Below, piece by piece: positions 17,887 through 26,898 of a DNA stretch of 64,000 nucleotides. The stretch covers positions 1 through 64,000 of the forward strand of contig SVSS01000002.1 in the NCBI GenBank assembly GCA_015064185.1. The letters run 5' to 3'. A program made the translations under genes and the position numbers. Source of the DNA: Oscillospiraceae bacterium. Its GTDB lineage: Bacteria > Bacillota > Clostridia > Oscillospirales > CAG-272. Every line of letters begins with the position of its first letter. The first letter of the stretch is position 1. The notes under the pieces were generated by a model that saw only the letters and a list, made by a program, of their open reading frames with translations, was not told the DNA's origin and searched no databases.

Positions 17887-17969
17887 ACTTATTGTTAAAA
17901 TTGAACCCTTTTACCGAAAATGAAACCTTTTCGTAAAAGTGAAACTTGTATCATATAGTTAGTTACTCA

Positions 17970-18006
17970 CAATAAAAAAAGCCGCCTTGTGCGGCTTTTT
18001 TTATTG
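17970..18006 (+). terminator. Terminator hairpin
   Basis: caataaaaaaagccgc-cttgt-gcggctttttttattg, 16-bp perfect stem. Confidence 0.8.
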
Positions 18007-18130
18007 GTGGATCCGAGGCTCAGAGTTGAACTCTGCAAGGTGCAGGAAAACTATAAAATTTGAAGTTGAAAGGTGCACCTTGCCATTTGCCGCAGGGCGG
18101 CAAATAAATCGATATCTCCTCGGATCCACC
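18006..18130. repeat. Multi-hairpin intergenic element A (tRNA-end-like termini)
   Basis: Outer 13-bp perfect inverted repeat ggtggatccgagg/cctcggatccacc enclosing cagagtt-g-aactctg, gcaaggtgca...tgcaccttgc and atttgccgc-agg-gcggcaaat hairpins. Confidence 0.7.
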
Positions 18131-18215
18131 GGCGGAAAGTTCCGCTAAACTTCCCCCCGCGAGGGCAGTACGATTGACATGTGATAAAAAATATCTTTAC
18201 TTTCGTAAATATATA

Positions 18216-18244
18216 TTGACATATTGGTTCTTTTGTGATATTAT
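18216..18244 (+). promoter_or_regulatory. Sigma-A type promoter for XRE regulator
   Basis: TTGACA -17 nt- TATTAT. Confidence 0.6.
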
Positions 18245-18267
18245 ATTATCAGAAAGGCGGTGAAGGT

Positions 18268-18879
18268 ATGTATATCGATTATAGCAAATTATGGAAATTG
18301 TTGATCGACAAAGGCATGAGCAAAACCGATTTGAAGGATATTACCGGAATCAGTTCAAGAGTATTGGCAAAATTATCAAAGAATGATACGGTTACCACCG
18401 ATACAATCGCCAGAATTTGCTCCGCACTGAACTGTGATGTGAGTGACATTATGGAATGTGCCAGCGAGGAGCGGCTATCCGTATATTCTGCCTACAAAAG
18501 ATATGGAAAATGCGTGGCGGAAAATAAGTTATTTAAGACGGTTCAATTTACAATAGACAGTCAAAAATACACGGTTTATCAATCAAAACAGATTGCAACC
18601 AAGGCAACCCATATTTGCTGTAACGAGGATGGGGCGATATACTGGGAACAAATTTTCGCCATTGGAACCGTTGCCACCACATCCGAAAAGAAACTCTTGA
18701 TCAAGCCTTGTCTAAGAAACGACGAGATCTCGATTGTGTTGATCAAGGGAAAACCGGGCGTTATTGTTGGGCTTGATGAGAACGGTTTTATTTCGAGCAG
18801 AGGCGTTCGAAAAAAACAATCTGATATTTATGTTATGTCTGAAGCTGCGTTCAAGCTGTTCGTTCCTCAAGTATTTTAA
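18268..18879 (+). CDS. XRE/Cro-C1-type HTH regulator with C-terminal domain
   Basis: Start MYIDYSKLWKLLIDKGMSKTDLKDITGISSRVLAKLSKNDTVTTDTIARICSALNCDVSDIMEC; ORF track start 18235 overlaps the promoter, so 18268 preferred. Confidence 0.75.
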   Translation: MYIDYSKLWKLLIDKGMSKTDLKDITGISSRVLAKLSKNDTVTTDTIARICSALNCDVSDIMECASEERLSVYSAYKRYGKCVAENKLFKTVQFTIDSQKYTVYQSKQIATKATHICCNEDGAIYWEQIFAIGTVATTSEKKLLIKPCLRNDEISIVLIKGKPGVIVGLDENGFISSRGVRKKQSDIYVMSEAAFKLFVPQVF

Positions 18880-18930
18880 ATTTGTATTATTTTATCACCC
18901 GACAGTACACCTAAAAGGTGTAACACATTA

Positions 18931-19206
18931 CTAGAAATTTGCCTTTGCTGTGAAAACGGCAAGGTCTATATGAACTATGACGACGCAAGAATTGAGTTTA
19001 ACGACGGTACGATTCTTTCTACAACACAGGATGCAGGCGATATCCATTATGAGGATGGAAAGGACTATTGGGGCTTCCAACATATCCGCCAGATCGCCGA
19101 TTTCTATGATGCCGTAGAAAATGACCGAGAACCGTTTATCAGCGGTAGGGAAGCGCTGAAAATTCAAAAATTGATTTGTAAGATCTACGAAAAGGGTAGA
19201 TGGTAA
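18931..19206 (+). pseudogene. C-terminal remnant of Gfo/Idh/MocA-family oxidoreductase
   Basis: ENGKVYMNYDDARIEFNDGT...YWGFQHIRQIADFYDAVENDREPFISGREALKIQKLICKIYEKGRW resembles only the C-terminal end of the family; no N-terminal Rossmann part. Confidence 0.6.
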
Positions 19207-19209
19207 TAC

Positions 19210-19246
19210 AAAAAAACGCGGGATGCCTTGCATCTCGCGTTTTTTC
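19210..19246 (+). terminator. Terminator
   Basis: aaaaaacgcgggatgccttgcatctcgcgtttttt hairpin. Confidence 0.75.
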
Positions 19247-19280
19247 ATTCACAAAACCTGTATTTTTTTGTAAAAAAGTG

Positions 19281-19309
19281 TTGAAAATGTGATTATTGTA
19301 TGATATAAT
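19281..19309 (+). promoter_or_regulatory. Sigma-A type promoter for hpt
   Basis: TTGAAA -17 nt- TATAAT. Confidence 0.65.
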
Positions 19310-19343
19310 TTTTACAAGATGTAAAAACAAAGGAATTTAATGT

Positions 19344-19907
19344 ATGAAACCAATTTGTTCCGTTCAAGATTTTAATGCACGCATCAAGCGCGTGCTTGTG
19401 ACCAAAGAGGAGATCGATGCCGCCATTTCAAAGGCGGGAAAAGAGATCGATAAGATATATGACGGTCGCCCTATTTTGCTTGTCAGCATCCTTAAGGGCG
19501 CGTTTGTGTTTATGGCTGATCTTTGCCGCGCCGTAAGCGTGCCGTGCGAGATCGGTTTTATGTGCGCAAAAAGCTATTATGAGGGCACGGTTTCAACAGG
19601 TGTTGTAAACATCACAATGGATCTTGATCAGGATATCAGCAAATACCACGTGGTGATCGTGGAGGATATCATTGATACGGGCAGAACACTTTCCGACATT
19701 GTAAAGCTGTTGCAGACGCGCAATCCCTTGTCGCTGCACGTTATTACGCTGCTTGATAAGCCCTCGCGCCGCCTTGTGGATTTTAAGGCGGATATCTCAC
19801 TCTTTACCATTCCCGATCATTTTGTGATCGGTTATGGGCTCGATTGCGGCGAGCATTTCCGCAATCTGCCGTATATAGCAGAATATCAAGAAAAGGAAGG
19901 GAATTGA
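19344..19907 (+). CDS. hpt: Hypoxanthine phosphoribosyltransferase
   Basis: 187 aa; PILLVSILKGAFVFMADLCRA, VVIVEDIIDTGRTLSDIVKLL, FVIGYGLDCGEHFRNLPYI. Confidence 0.92.
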   Translation: MKPICSVQDFNARIKRVLVTKEEIDAAISKAGKEIDKIYDGRPILLVSILKGAFVFMADLCRAVSVPCEIGFMCAKSYYEGTVSTGVVNITMDLDQDISKYHVVIVEDIIDTGRTLSDIVKLLQTRNPLSLHVITLLDKPSRRLVDFKADISLFTIPDHFVIGYGLDCGEHFRNLPYIAEYQEKEGN

Positions 19908-19908
19908 C

Positions 19909-21354
19909 ATGCAAAAGTTTCTCAACAAGTTCTTCAAGCTTGAAGAAAAAGGCACCACCGTGCGCATCGAGCTCATTGCGGGCTTAACCACCTTTATGGC
20001 GATGGCGTACATCCTCATGGTTAACCCCGGAATGTTTGCGGATCCGTTTGGCGACGGCACCAACGTGCTCGGTGTTAGCTTTGGCGCAATTTACATTGCC
20101 ACCGCACTCTCCGCCGTGGTCGGCACAGTCCTCATCGGTCTTCTTTCCAATCTCCCGCTTGCCCAGGCATCCGGCATGGGTCTTAACGCATTCTTCGTTT
20201 ATACCGTTTGTGTAGGGCTCGGCTTTAGCTATGCGAATGCTCTCGTGTTCTGTCTGATCGACGGTCTTATCTTCATCGCGCTTACCATTACGGGTCTGCG
20301 CCGCCTGATCTTCGAGGCAGTGCCCGCCGCCGTTAAGGCAGCGATCCCTGCAGGTATCGGTCTGTTTATTGCGTTCCTTGGCCTGCAAAACGCAAAAATC
20401 GTTATTCCCAGCACCTCAACCGGTGTTACCATGAACACCTTTAACCTCCTTGGTGATGCTACCTGGGGCAGCATTATGCCTATGCTCATCACCATTGCGG
20501 CTGTTATTGCCATTGCTGTTATGTCCAAGAAGGGCGTAAAGGGCGCTATTTTGTGGAGCATTCTCGGTGCCGCAGTTCTTTACTACGCACTTGGCTTTAC
20601 CGTTCCCGGCTTCTATGACGGCTTCTGGGCAAGCATTACCCTGAACCCCTTTGATGCGTTCAAGGATTTCGGTACGCAGGCAGTAGGTAAGGTGTTTACC
20701 GAGGGCTTTAACTTTGACGCATATCTTGCCGGCGAGGGTCGTTCTGTTGGCGGTCTTATCATTGCCTTCGTTACCACCTCTCTTGCATTCTGCATGGTTG
20801 ATATGTTTGATACCATGGGTACGCTCTACGGCGCTTGCCGCGGCGGTAACCTGCTGGTGAAAAACGAGGCTGGCGAGCTTGAGGTTCCCAATATGGATAA
20901 GGCAATGCTTGCCGATGCAGTTGCTACCACCACCGGTGCAATCTGCGGTACCTCTACCGTTACTACCTTTGTAGAGTCCTCTGCAGGCGTGGGTGCCGGC
21001 GGTCGTACGGGTCTTTCCTCCATGTTTACGGCTGCAATGTTCTTTATCGCGCTCTTCCTTGCTCCCGTTGCTTCTCTTATTCCTGCTTGCGCATACGCAG
21101 CAGCTCTCATTTACGTTGGCATTTTGATGATCGGTTGTGTAAAGGATATCGACTGGGCTGACCCCTCTGTTTCCTTGCCCTCGTTCCTTACCATCGTAAT
21201 GATGCCCTTCACCTACAACATTTCTTACGGTATCGCCTTCGGTCTGATTTCTCATATCGCTGTGAAGGCATTTACCGGCAAGATCAAGGAAGTGAAGCTC
21301 GGCACTTGGGTTGTGGCTGTGCTCTTTGCCGCAATGTTCTTCCTGACGCACTAA
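19909..21354 (+). CDS. NCS2-family purine permease (AzgA/PbuG-like)
   Basis: 481 aa; ELIAGLTTFMAMAYILMVNPGMF, QASGMGLNAFF, CGTSTVTTFVESSAGVGAGGRTGL. Confidence 0.92.
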   Translation: MQKFLNKFFKLEEKGTTVRIELIAGLTTFMAMAYILMVNPGMFADPFGDGTNVLGVSFGAIYIATALSAVVGTVLIGLLSNLPLAQASGMGLNAFFVYTVCVGLGFSYANALVFCLIDGLIFIALTITGLRRLIFEAVPAAVKAAIPAGIGLFIAFLGLQNAKIVIPSTSTGVTMNTFNLLGDATWGSIMPMLITIAAVIAIAVMSKKGVKGAILWSILGAAVLYYALGFTVPGFYDGFWASITLNPFDAFKDFGTQAVGKVFTEGFNFDAYLAGEGRSVGGLIIAFVTTSLAFCMVDMFDTMGTLYGACRGGNLLVKNEAGELEVPNMDKAMLADAVATTTGAICGTSTVTTFVESSAGVGAGGRTGLSSMFTAAMFFIALFLAPVASLIPACAYAAALIYVGILMIGCVKDIDWADPSVSLPSFLTIVMMPFTYNISYGIAFGLISHIAVKAFTGKIKEVKLGTWVVAVLFAAMFFLTH

Positions 21355-21366
21355 TCCTTAGTTAAT

Positions 21367-21406
21367 AAAAAAATCGGCAGAGGAAAACTCTCTGCCGATT
21401 TTTTTA
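21367..21406 (+). terminator. Terminator
   Basis: aaaaatcggcagaggaaaactctctgccgattttttt hairpin. Confidence 0.8.
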
Positions 21407-21526
21407 TATCTTTGACAATATTTTTTCGATTTTTGTTGAAATAGAGGAAAAATGTGGTATACTATATAAGTAGGGCAATCCTATTGCAAGGCAAATTTTC
21501 AATTTTACATGAAACGGAGAGTTTTT

Positions 21527-22951
21527 ATGAACAAACAGGTAGAAAAGGTCATGCAGCTCATCAAGGAGCACGACATTAAAATGATCGACTTTAAAATGGT
21601 CGATATCAACGGTCAGTACCGTCACGTGACGATCCCCGCAGAGAATTTCTCTGAGGATACGATGAAAAGCGGTATCGGCTTTGACGCCTCGAACTACGGC
21701 TATGCCGTGGTAGAGAAGAGCGACATGGTCTTTATCCCCGATCCCGCAACTGCTGTGGTCGATCCCTTCTGCTCTATCCCCACGCTTTCCATGACGGGTA
21801 ATGCGATGATCATCGATACACCCGAAAACCGTCCCTTGCCGCAGTACCCGCGTAACATCGTGCGTGCCGCAGTGCAGTATATGAAGGATCTGGGTGTTGC
21901 CGATGAGATGAAGATCCTGCCCGAGTTTGAGTTCTATCTCTTCGATAACGTTGGCTGGGAGGTCAGCGGCCGCGAGATCAGCGCAACCGTTGATGCACAG
22001 CAGTCCTATTGGAACAGCGCAACCGAGGGTCTTGGTGTTGTTGTTCCCAAGCAAAAGAATTACCACATCGCCAAGCCCTTTGATATTTCCTACGAGTGCC
22101 GTTCCGAGATGTGCATGCTGATGAAGGAAATGGGCATTGACATCAACTATCATCACCCCGAGGTTGCGGCGTCGGGTCAGTTTGAGATCGAGCCCCAGCT
22201 CGGCGAGGTCGTGCATATGGCAGATGCCACGATGATGATCAAATATATCATTCACAATACGGCACTCAAGTACGGCAAGAGCGCTACCTTTATGCCTAAG
22301 CCCATTTACGGCGAGGCAGGCAGCGGTATGCACGTGCATATGCTCCTGATGAAGGACGGTCAGCCCGTGTTCTCCGATGATAACGGTTACTCCAACCTCT
22401 CGAAGGAAGCGCACTGGTTTATGGGCGGTCTTCTTAAGCACATCGCTTCGCTTTGTGCCATTACCAACCCCAGCACCAACTCCTTTAAGCGTCTTGTCCC
22501 CGGCTTTGAGGCACCTGTAACCGTTGGCTACGCGACCTCTAACCGTTCGGCAGTTATCCGTATTCCTGCCTATGCTAAGAGCCCCGACAAGCGTCGCTTC
22601 GAGCTTCGTAACCCCGATGCAACCTGCAACCCCTACTTCTGCTACGCAGCAATTCTTATGGCAGGTCTTGACGGTATCAAGAATCAGATCGATCCCCATG
22701 CCGAGGGCTGGGGCCCCTACGATTTCAACCTTTATCACCTCTCCGATGAGGAGAAGAAGAAGCTCAAGGGTCTGCCCACCAGCTTGCCCGAGGCACTCGA
22801 TGCGCTTGAAGCGGATCACGACTACCTCACCGCAGGCGGCGTATTCCCCGAGCACCTTATCGAGAAATTTATTTCGATGAAGCGCGCTGAGTGCTCCGAG
22901 CTCTCCAAGATCCCGCATCCCGCAGAATTTGACCGTTATTACAATCTTTAA
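21527..22951 (+). CDS. glnA: Glutamine synthetase, type I
   Basis: 474 aa from MNKQVEKVMQLIKEHDIKMIDFKMVDINGQYRHVTIPAE; FKRLVPGFEAPVTVGYATSNRSAVIRIP, PDATCNPYFCYAAILMAGLDGI. Confidence 0.95.
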   Translation: MNKQVEKVMQLIKEHDIKMIDFKMVDINGQYRHVTIPAENFSEDTMKSGIGFDASNYGYAVVEKSDMVFIPDPATAVVDPFCSIPTLSMTGNAMIIDTPENRPLPQYPRNIVRAAVQYMKDLGVADEMKILPEFEFYLFDNVGWEVSGREISATVDAQQSYWNSATEGLGVVVPKQKNYHIAKPFDISYECRSEMCMLMKEMGIDINYHHPEVAASGQFEIEPQLGEVVHMADATMMIKYIIHNTALKYGKSATFMPKPIYGEAGSGMHVHMLLMKDGQPVFSDDNGYSNLSKEAHWFMGGLLKHIASLCAITNPSTNSFKRLVPGFEAPVTVGYATSNRSAVIRIPAYAKSPDKRRFELRNPDATCNPYFCYAAILMAGLDGIKNQIDPHAEGWGPYDFNLYHLSDEEKKKLKGLPTSLPEALDALEADHDYLTAGGVFPEHLIEKFISMKRAECSELSKIPHPAEFDRYYNL

Positions 22952-22958
22952 TAAAGCA

Positions 22959-22997
22959 AAAGGGACAAAGAGCGCAGCTCTTTGTCCCTATTTTTTA
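22959..22997. terminator. Bidirectional terminator between glnA and the MBL gene
   Basis: aaagggacaaagagcgcagctctttgtcccta hairpin. Confidence 0.75.
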
Positions 22998-24596
22998 TTT
23001 ATCCCATTTTTCGATCAACGCCTTGATTTGATCCGCAAGCCTTGCATTGTCCTTATTGGGACGTCCGTCTGCACGCTTGGCAAGTGCAAGCAACGCCTCG
23101 GCATTGGCAACCAAATTCGCGTGCACGCTCGATTTGCGCGATCTCGCCCTTGTCGCATCAACGGCGGGGATGCGGCGGCGCTCGGTGTAGGCGGTCATGG
23201 CACCGCTGCTAAGATCATATTCCGTGCCGCTGTTAGGCGCTTCTACGGCATAGCCACGGTCCCGTAGGGTGTCGCCCAGTGCCGCGATCGCCTCCTCATC
23301 TCCGTGATTGAGGAACACCGTTTTAGGCTTTCTTTCAAACGCCGCAAGCCAAGAGATCAAGCCATCCTTGTCAGCATGGCCGCTTGTGCCGCGCAGCGAT
23401 CTGATGCGTGCCTGTACAACGATCTCCTCTCCAAAAAGCTTCACGCGCTTCGCACCCTCTGTGAGCGCGCGTCCAAGCGTGCCCACCGCTTGATAGCCTA
23501 CAAACAGGATCAAATTCTTTTCCTGCCACAAATTATGCTTTAAATGATGACGCACACGCCCCGCCTCGCACATGCCGCTTGCCGAAATGATGACCTTGGG
23601 GTGCGGATCGGTGTTGATGCGTTTTGAGTCGTCTGCTGTGACCGCAAGCCGCAAATCATCGAAGCGAATGGGATCAACACCGGCACGGATCAGCGCCTGC
23701 GTTTCCTCATCAAAGCAAGTGGGATCGCATTTGGAGAAGATCTCGGTTGCTTCAATTGCAAGCGGGCTATCCACATAAACGGGGAATTTGGGGTGGCGTG
23801 TGAGCCCACGCGCCTTGATCTCGCGTATGGCATACAGCAGCTCCTGTGTACGACCAACCGCGAAGGAGGGAATGACCACGTTACCACCGCGGTCTATCGT
23901 TTCGTCAATAAGTCCTGCAAGCATTTCCACCGTGTCGGCGGCAGGAGCGTGTAAGCGGTTGCCGTAAGTGGATTCCAATACCAAATAATCGGCATCGGTA
24001 ACGGGCGTCGGATCCTTAATGATCGGTTGATCGGTGTTTCCCACATCTCCGCTGAATACGATTTTTTTGGTGGTATCGCCCTCGCGCAGCCAAAGCTCTA
24101 TCGCAGCAGAGCCAAGCAAATGCCCAATATCGGTAAAGCGCAGCTCTATACCCGCGGCTGCCGTGATCCTCTTGTCATACGGAACACCCTCAAGCAGGGA
24201 AATAGCGCCCATGGCGTCTTCTATGGTATAGGTAGGCGTAAAGTTATCCTCACCTGCACGCTGCGCCTTGCGGTTTTTCCATTCTGCCTCAAGCATTTGA
24301 ATGTGTGCACTGTCACGCAGCATGATGTCAGAAAGCCTTGCGGTTGCCTCGGTTGCGAAAATAATGCCACGAAAGCCCTCCTTGTAAAGGCGGGGAAGCA
24401 TGCCCGAGTGATCAATGTGGGCGTGCGTCAAAAACACCGCCTGTATTTCTCTGGCGGGCACGGGGAGCGCCACGTTTTGAAACACGTCGATCCCTTGCTC
24501 CATACCGCAGTCAACGAGATAGTATCTGCCACTGACCTCAAGCAGCGTGCAGCTGCCCGTTACCTCCTGAGCCGCGCCGATAAATTGTATTTTCAT
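22995..24596 (-). CDS. MBL-fold RNA-processing nuclease (beta-CASP/RMMBL family)
   Basis: MKIQFIGAAQEVTGSCTLLEV start, FLTHAHIDHSG, VVIPSFAVGRTQELLYAI, VIISASGMCEAGRVRHHL, GTSGHADKDGLISWL. Confidence 0.9.
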   Translation of the reverse strand: MKIQFIGAAQEVTGSCTLLEVSGRYYLVDCGMEQGIDVFQNVALPVPAREIQAVFLTHAHIDHSGMLPRLYKEGFRGIIFATEATARLSDIMLRDSAHIQMLEAEWKNRKAQRAGEDNFTPTYTIEDAMGAISLLEGVPYDKRITAAAGIELRFTDIGHLLGSAAIELWLREGDTTKKIVFSGDVGNTDQPIIKDPTPVTDADYLVLESTYGNRLHAPAADTVEMLAGLIDETIDRGGNVVIPSFAVGRTQELLYAIREIKARGLTRHPKFPVYVDSPLAIEATEIFSKCDPTCFDEETQALIRAGVDPIRFDDLRLAVTADDSKRINTDPHPKVIISASGMCEAGRVRHHLKHNLWQEKNLILFVGYQAVGTLGRALTEGAKRVKLFGEEIVVQARIRSLRGTSGHADKDGLISWLAAFERKPKTVFLNHGDEEAIAALGDTLRDRGYAVEAPNSGTEYDLSSGAMTAYTERRRIPAVDATRARSRKSSVHANLVANAEALLALAKRADGRPNKDNARLADQIKALIEKWDK

Positions 24597-24747
24597 TAAG
24601 ATCCCCCTTTCGCGTGCGCCCCGTAGGGCTTTGGGCTTAAATCTACAATTATAGTATACCACAAGACGCGCCGGATTGCAACTTGCCGTTGACTTTTCTA
24701 CCTGTGCGTGCTATCATATATTTATATTTTGAAAGGGAAGTTGCTTT

Positions 24748-25608
24748 ATGAATGTACACAAGCACCGCCTTGCCTTGATCGGCGCGATGACGATCTTTGG
24801 CACGATCGGTATCTTTCGCCGTTATATTCCGCTGCCGTCGGGCGCGGTCGCGTTTATTCGCTCTCTGATGGGTGCACTGCTTTTGCTCATTTTTTTGCTT
24901 TCCAAACGGCAAAAATTAAACATCCTCGCCATTCGCCGAAATCTTGTGTCCTTGCTTTTGTCAGGGGTGTGCCTTGGCTTTAACTGGGTGTTGCTTTTTG
25001 AGGCGTACAAATATACCTCTGTGGCGGTTGCTACGCTCTCCTACTATATGGCACCGATCCTACTGATCCTCGCCGCCCCCTTGCTTTTGGGCGAGCGCCT
25101 CACGGTAAAAAAGGGAATATGCGCCGCGGTGGCACTGTTTGGCATGGTGCTTGTTTCCGGTGTGCTTGAGGCGGGCGTGAAGAACGCTGCCGAGCTGCGC
25201 GGCATTTTCATGGGGCTTCTTGCAGCCGTGCTTTACGCCGGGATCATTCTGCTCAATAAAAAAATGCAGGAAATTGATGCAATCGATAAAACTGTGGTAC
25301 AGTTTGCAGTTTCAGCGCTGGTGCTGCTTCCATACGTTTTGCTTGCCGAGGAGGTCTCCTTGGCTGTCCTCACACCCCTGTCGGCACTTCTGCTGCTCGT
25401 GGTGTGCGTTTTACACACGGGGCTTGCGTATCTTATGTATTTTGGCGCTGTCGGCAAGCTGAAGGCGAGTACCGTAGCGCTCTTTAGCTACATCGACCCC
25501 GTTTTGGCGGTGCTTCTTTCCGCGCTTTTATTAAAAGAGCCAATGACCATTCTTTGCGGCATCGGTGCTGTGCTGGTGCTGGGCGCAGCATACGTGAGCG
25601 AAAAATAA
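24748..25608 (+). CDS. EamA/DMT-family transporter
   Basis: 286 aa, ten predicted hydrophobic segments, GAMTIFGTIGIFRRY and two-fold repeat architecture. Confidence 0.85.
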   Translation: MNVHKHRLALIGAMTIFGTIGIFRRYIPLPSGAVAFIRSLMGALLLLIFLLSKRQKLNILAIRRNLVSLLLSGVCLGFNWVLLFEAYKYTSVAVATLSYYMAPILLILAAPLLLGERLTVKKGICAAVALFGMVLVSGVLEAGVKNAAELRGIFMGLLAAVLYAGIILLNKKMQEIDAIDKTVVQFAVSALVLLPYVLLAEEVSLAVLTPLSALLLLVVCVLHTGLAYLMYFGAVGKLKASTVALFSYIDPVLAVLLSALLLKEPMTILCGIGAVLVLGAAYVSEK

Positions 25609-25632
25609 TACAAAGTAAATGGGAGCGAAAAA

Positions 25633-26190
25633 GTGGATGATAATAAGATCATAGAGCTTCTTTTTGCGCGCTCCGAAAAGGCGCTGACTGAAGTTTCCCG
25701 CAAATACGGTAAGCTTTGCTTGCACGTAGCAACCAATATTCTTGGCAATCATGCAGATGCCGAGGAATGTGTAAATGATGCATATCTCGCGCTTTGGCAA
25801 GCCATACCGCCCCAAAGACCGCGATCCTTATTGGCATTTCTTTTGCGGATCGTTAAAAATATTTGTATCAATCGCTACGAATATAATACGGCAAGTAAAA
25901 GAAATTCAAATTATACTATGTGCTTAGATGAAATGGCATATTTTCTCCAAGCCGACACATCAGTTGAACAGGAAGTGGAGGCAAGACTTATCACCACTTA
26001 CATAGAGCAATTTTTAGATACCCTCAGCAGCAGGGATCGCATATTGTTTGTGCGCCGTTATTGGTATTTTGATGCCTTTGATCAGCTTGCCGCACGCACG
26101 GGTATGCGCGAGGGAACTATTCGCGTGCGTCTTTCTCGCATGCGCGAAAAATTGCGGAAATATCTCGAGGAAAGGGGTGTGAAGCTATGA
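25633..26190 (+). CDS. ECF-type sigma-70 family factor
   Basis: 185 aa; GTG start; NHADAEECVNDAYLALW and RDRILFVRRYWYFDAFDQLAARTGMREGTIRVRLSRMREKLRKYL. Confidence 0.88.
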   Translation: MDDNKIIELLFARSEKALTEVSRKYGKLCLHVATNILGNHADAEECVNDAYLALWQAIPPQRPRSLLAFLLRIVKNICINRYEYNTASKRNSNYTMCLDEMAYFLQADTSVEQEVEARLITTYIEQFLDTLSSRDRILFVRRYWYFDAFDQLAARTGMREGTIRVRLSRMREKLRKYLEERGVKL

Positions 26191-26660
26191 GTGCCAAAAG
26201 AATGCTTGATGCAATGCACGATATTGATGATGCATATATTTTAGAAGCTAACAATATAAAGTCTAAAAACCCATCTCGCCTATGGGGGCGTGTGGCGGCT
26301 ATCGCAGCGTGTCTGTTGCTGATGTGCTCTGTCGCTCTCTTGCTTTTGCGCCCTGATCCACCTGTAACAGACAGCGGCGACGGCGCCACAACGGGCGGTA
26401 CCGGCACAAGTCAGGTTTCCTTTTATTGTAATGGCACATTATATGTAAGAGATACAAGCAAAGCACCGATATATGATCTGCCTGCCGCATATCATTATCA
26501 AGGCAATGCAATCCTAACGGACGGAGCAATCGATACAGAGCTTGAGGCAAGTGAGGCAGGAAAAATTTATATTTGTAGTGACGGCACTGCCTATTTTGAA
26601 TGCACCTCGCGCGCACCTGTAAATGGAAAATACGTTTTATTACCCTGCATTCCCGACTAA
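26187..26660 (+). CDS. Membrane protein coupled to ECF sigma factor (possible anti-sigma)
   Basis: 157 aa; 4-nt overlap with sigma gene; single TM AAIAACLLLMCSVALLLLRP. Confidence 0.6.
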   Translation: MSAKRMLDAMHDIDDAYILEANNIKSKNPSRLWGRVAAIAACLLLMCSVALLLLRPDPPVTDSGDGATTGGTGTSQVSFYCNGTLYVRDTSKAPIYDLPAAYHYQGNAILTDGAIDTELEASEAGKIYICSDGTAYFECTSRAPVNGKYVLLPCIPD

Positions 26661-26849
26661 AAAAGGGGCTGTCTCAAATTTTCAATTTGAGACAGCCCCT
26701 TCGCGTCAAAAAGGCGACGGTAGGCTTTTTGACGCCGGGAATTTGTGTTTTTTACCCGCCGGCGGGTGAAAATGGCGGCGTTTAGCCGCCAAACAAAAAC
26801 CATAGGGGCTTGTCGACCAAATGCAAAGCATTTGAGACAGCCCCTTTTT
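26660..26849. repeat. Multi-hairpin intergenic element C
   Basis: 20-bp perfect terminal inverted repeat aaaaaggggctgtctcaaat/atttgagacagccccttttt; internal gcgtcaaaaag...ctttttgacgc, acccgccggcgggt, ggcggc-gttta-gccgcc. Confidence 0.75.
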
Positions 26850-26898
26850 GTAACATCTTAGATAAAAAACTGACTGTATAAGTAAAGGAGGTGCTGTT

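Noticed and set aside
20416-21351. 311-aa minus-strand ORF opposite the NCS2 permease
   Set aside because: Antisense shadow ORF; charged low-complexity translation, no domain similarity.
21404-22918. 504-aa minus-strand ORF opposite glnA
   Set aside because: Shadow ORF on the reverse of a well-supported glnA; composition (His/Cys/Gly-rich) is typical of antisense readings of coding DNA.
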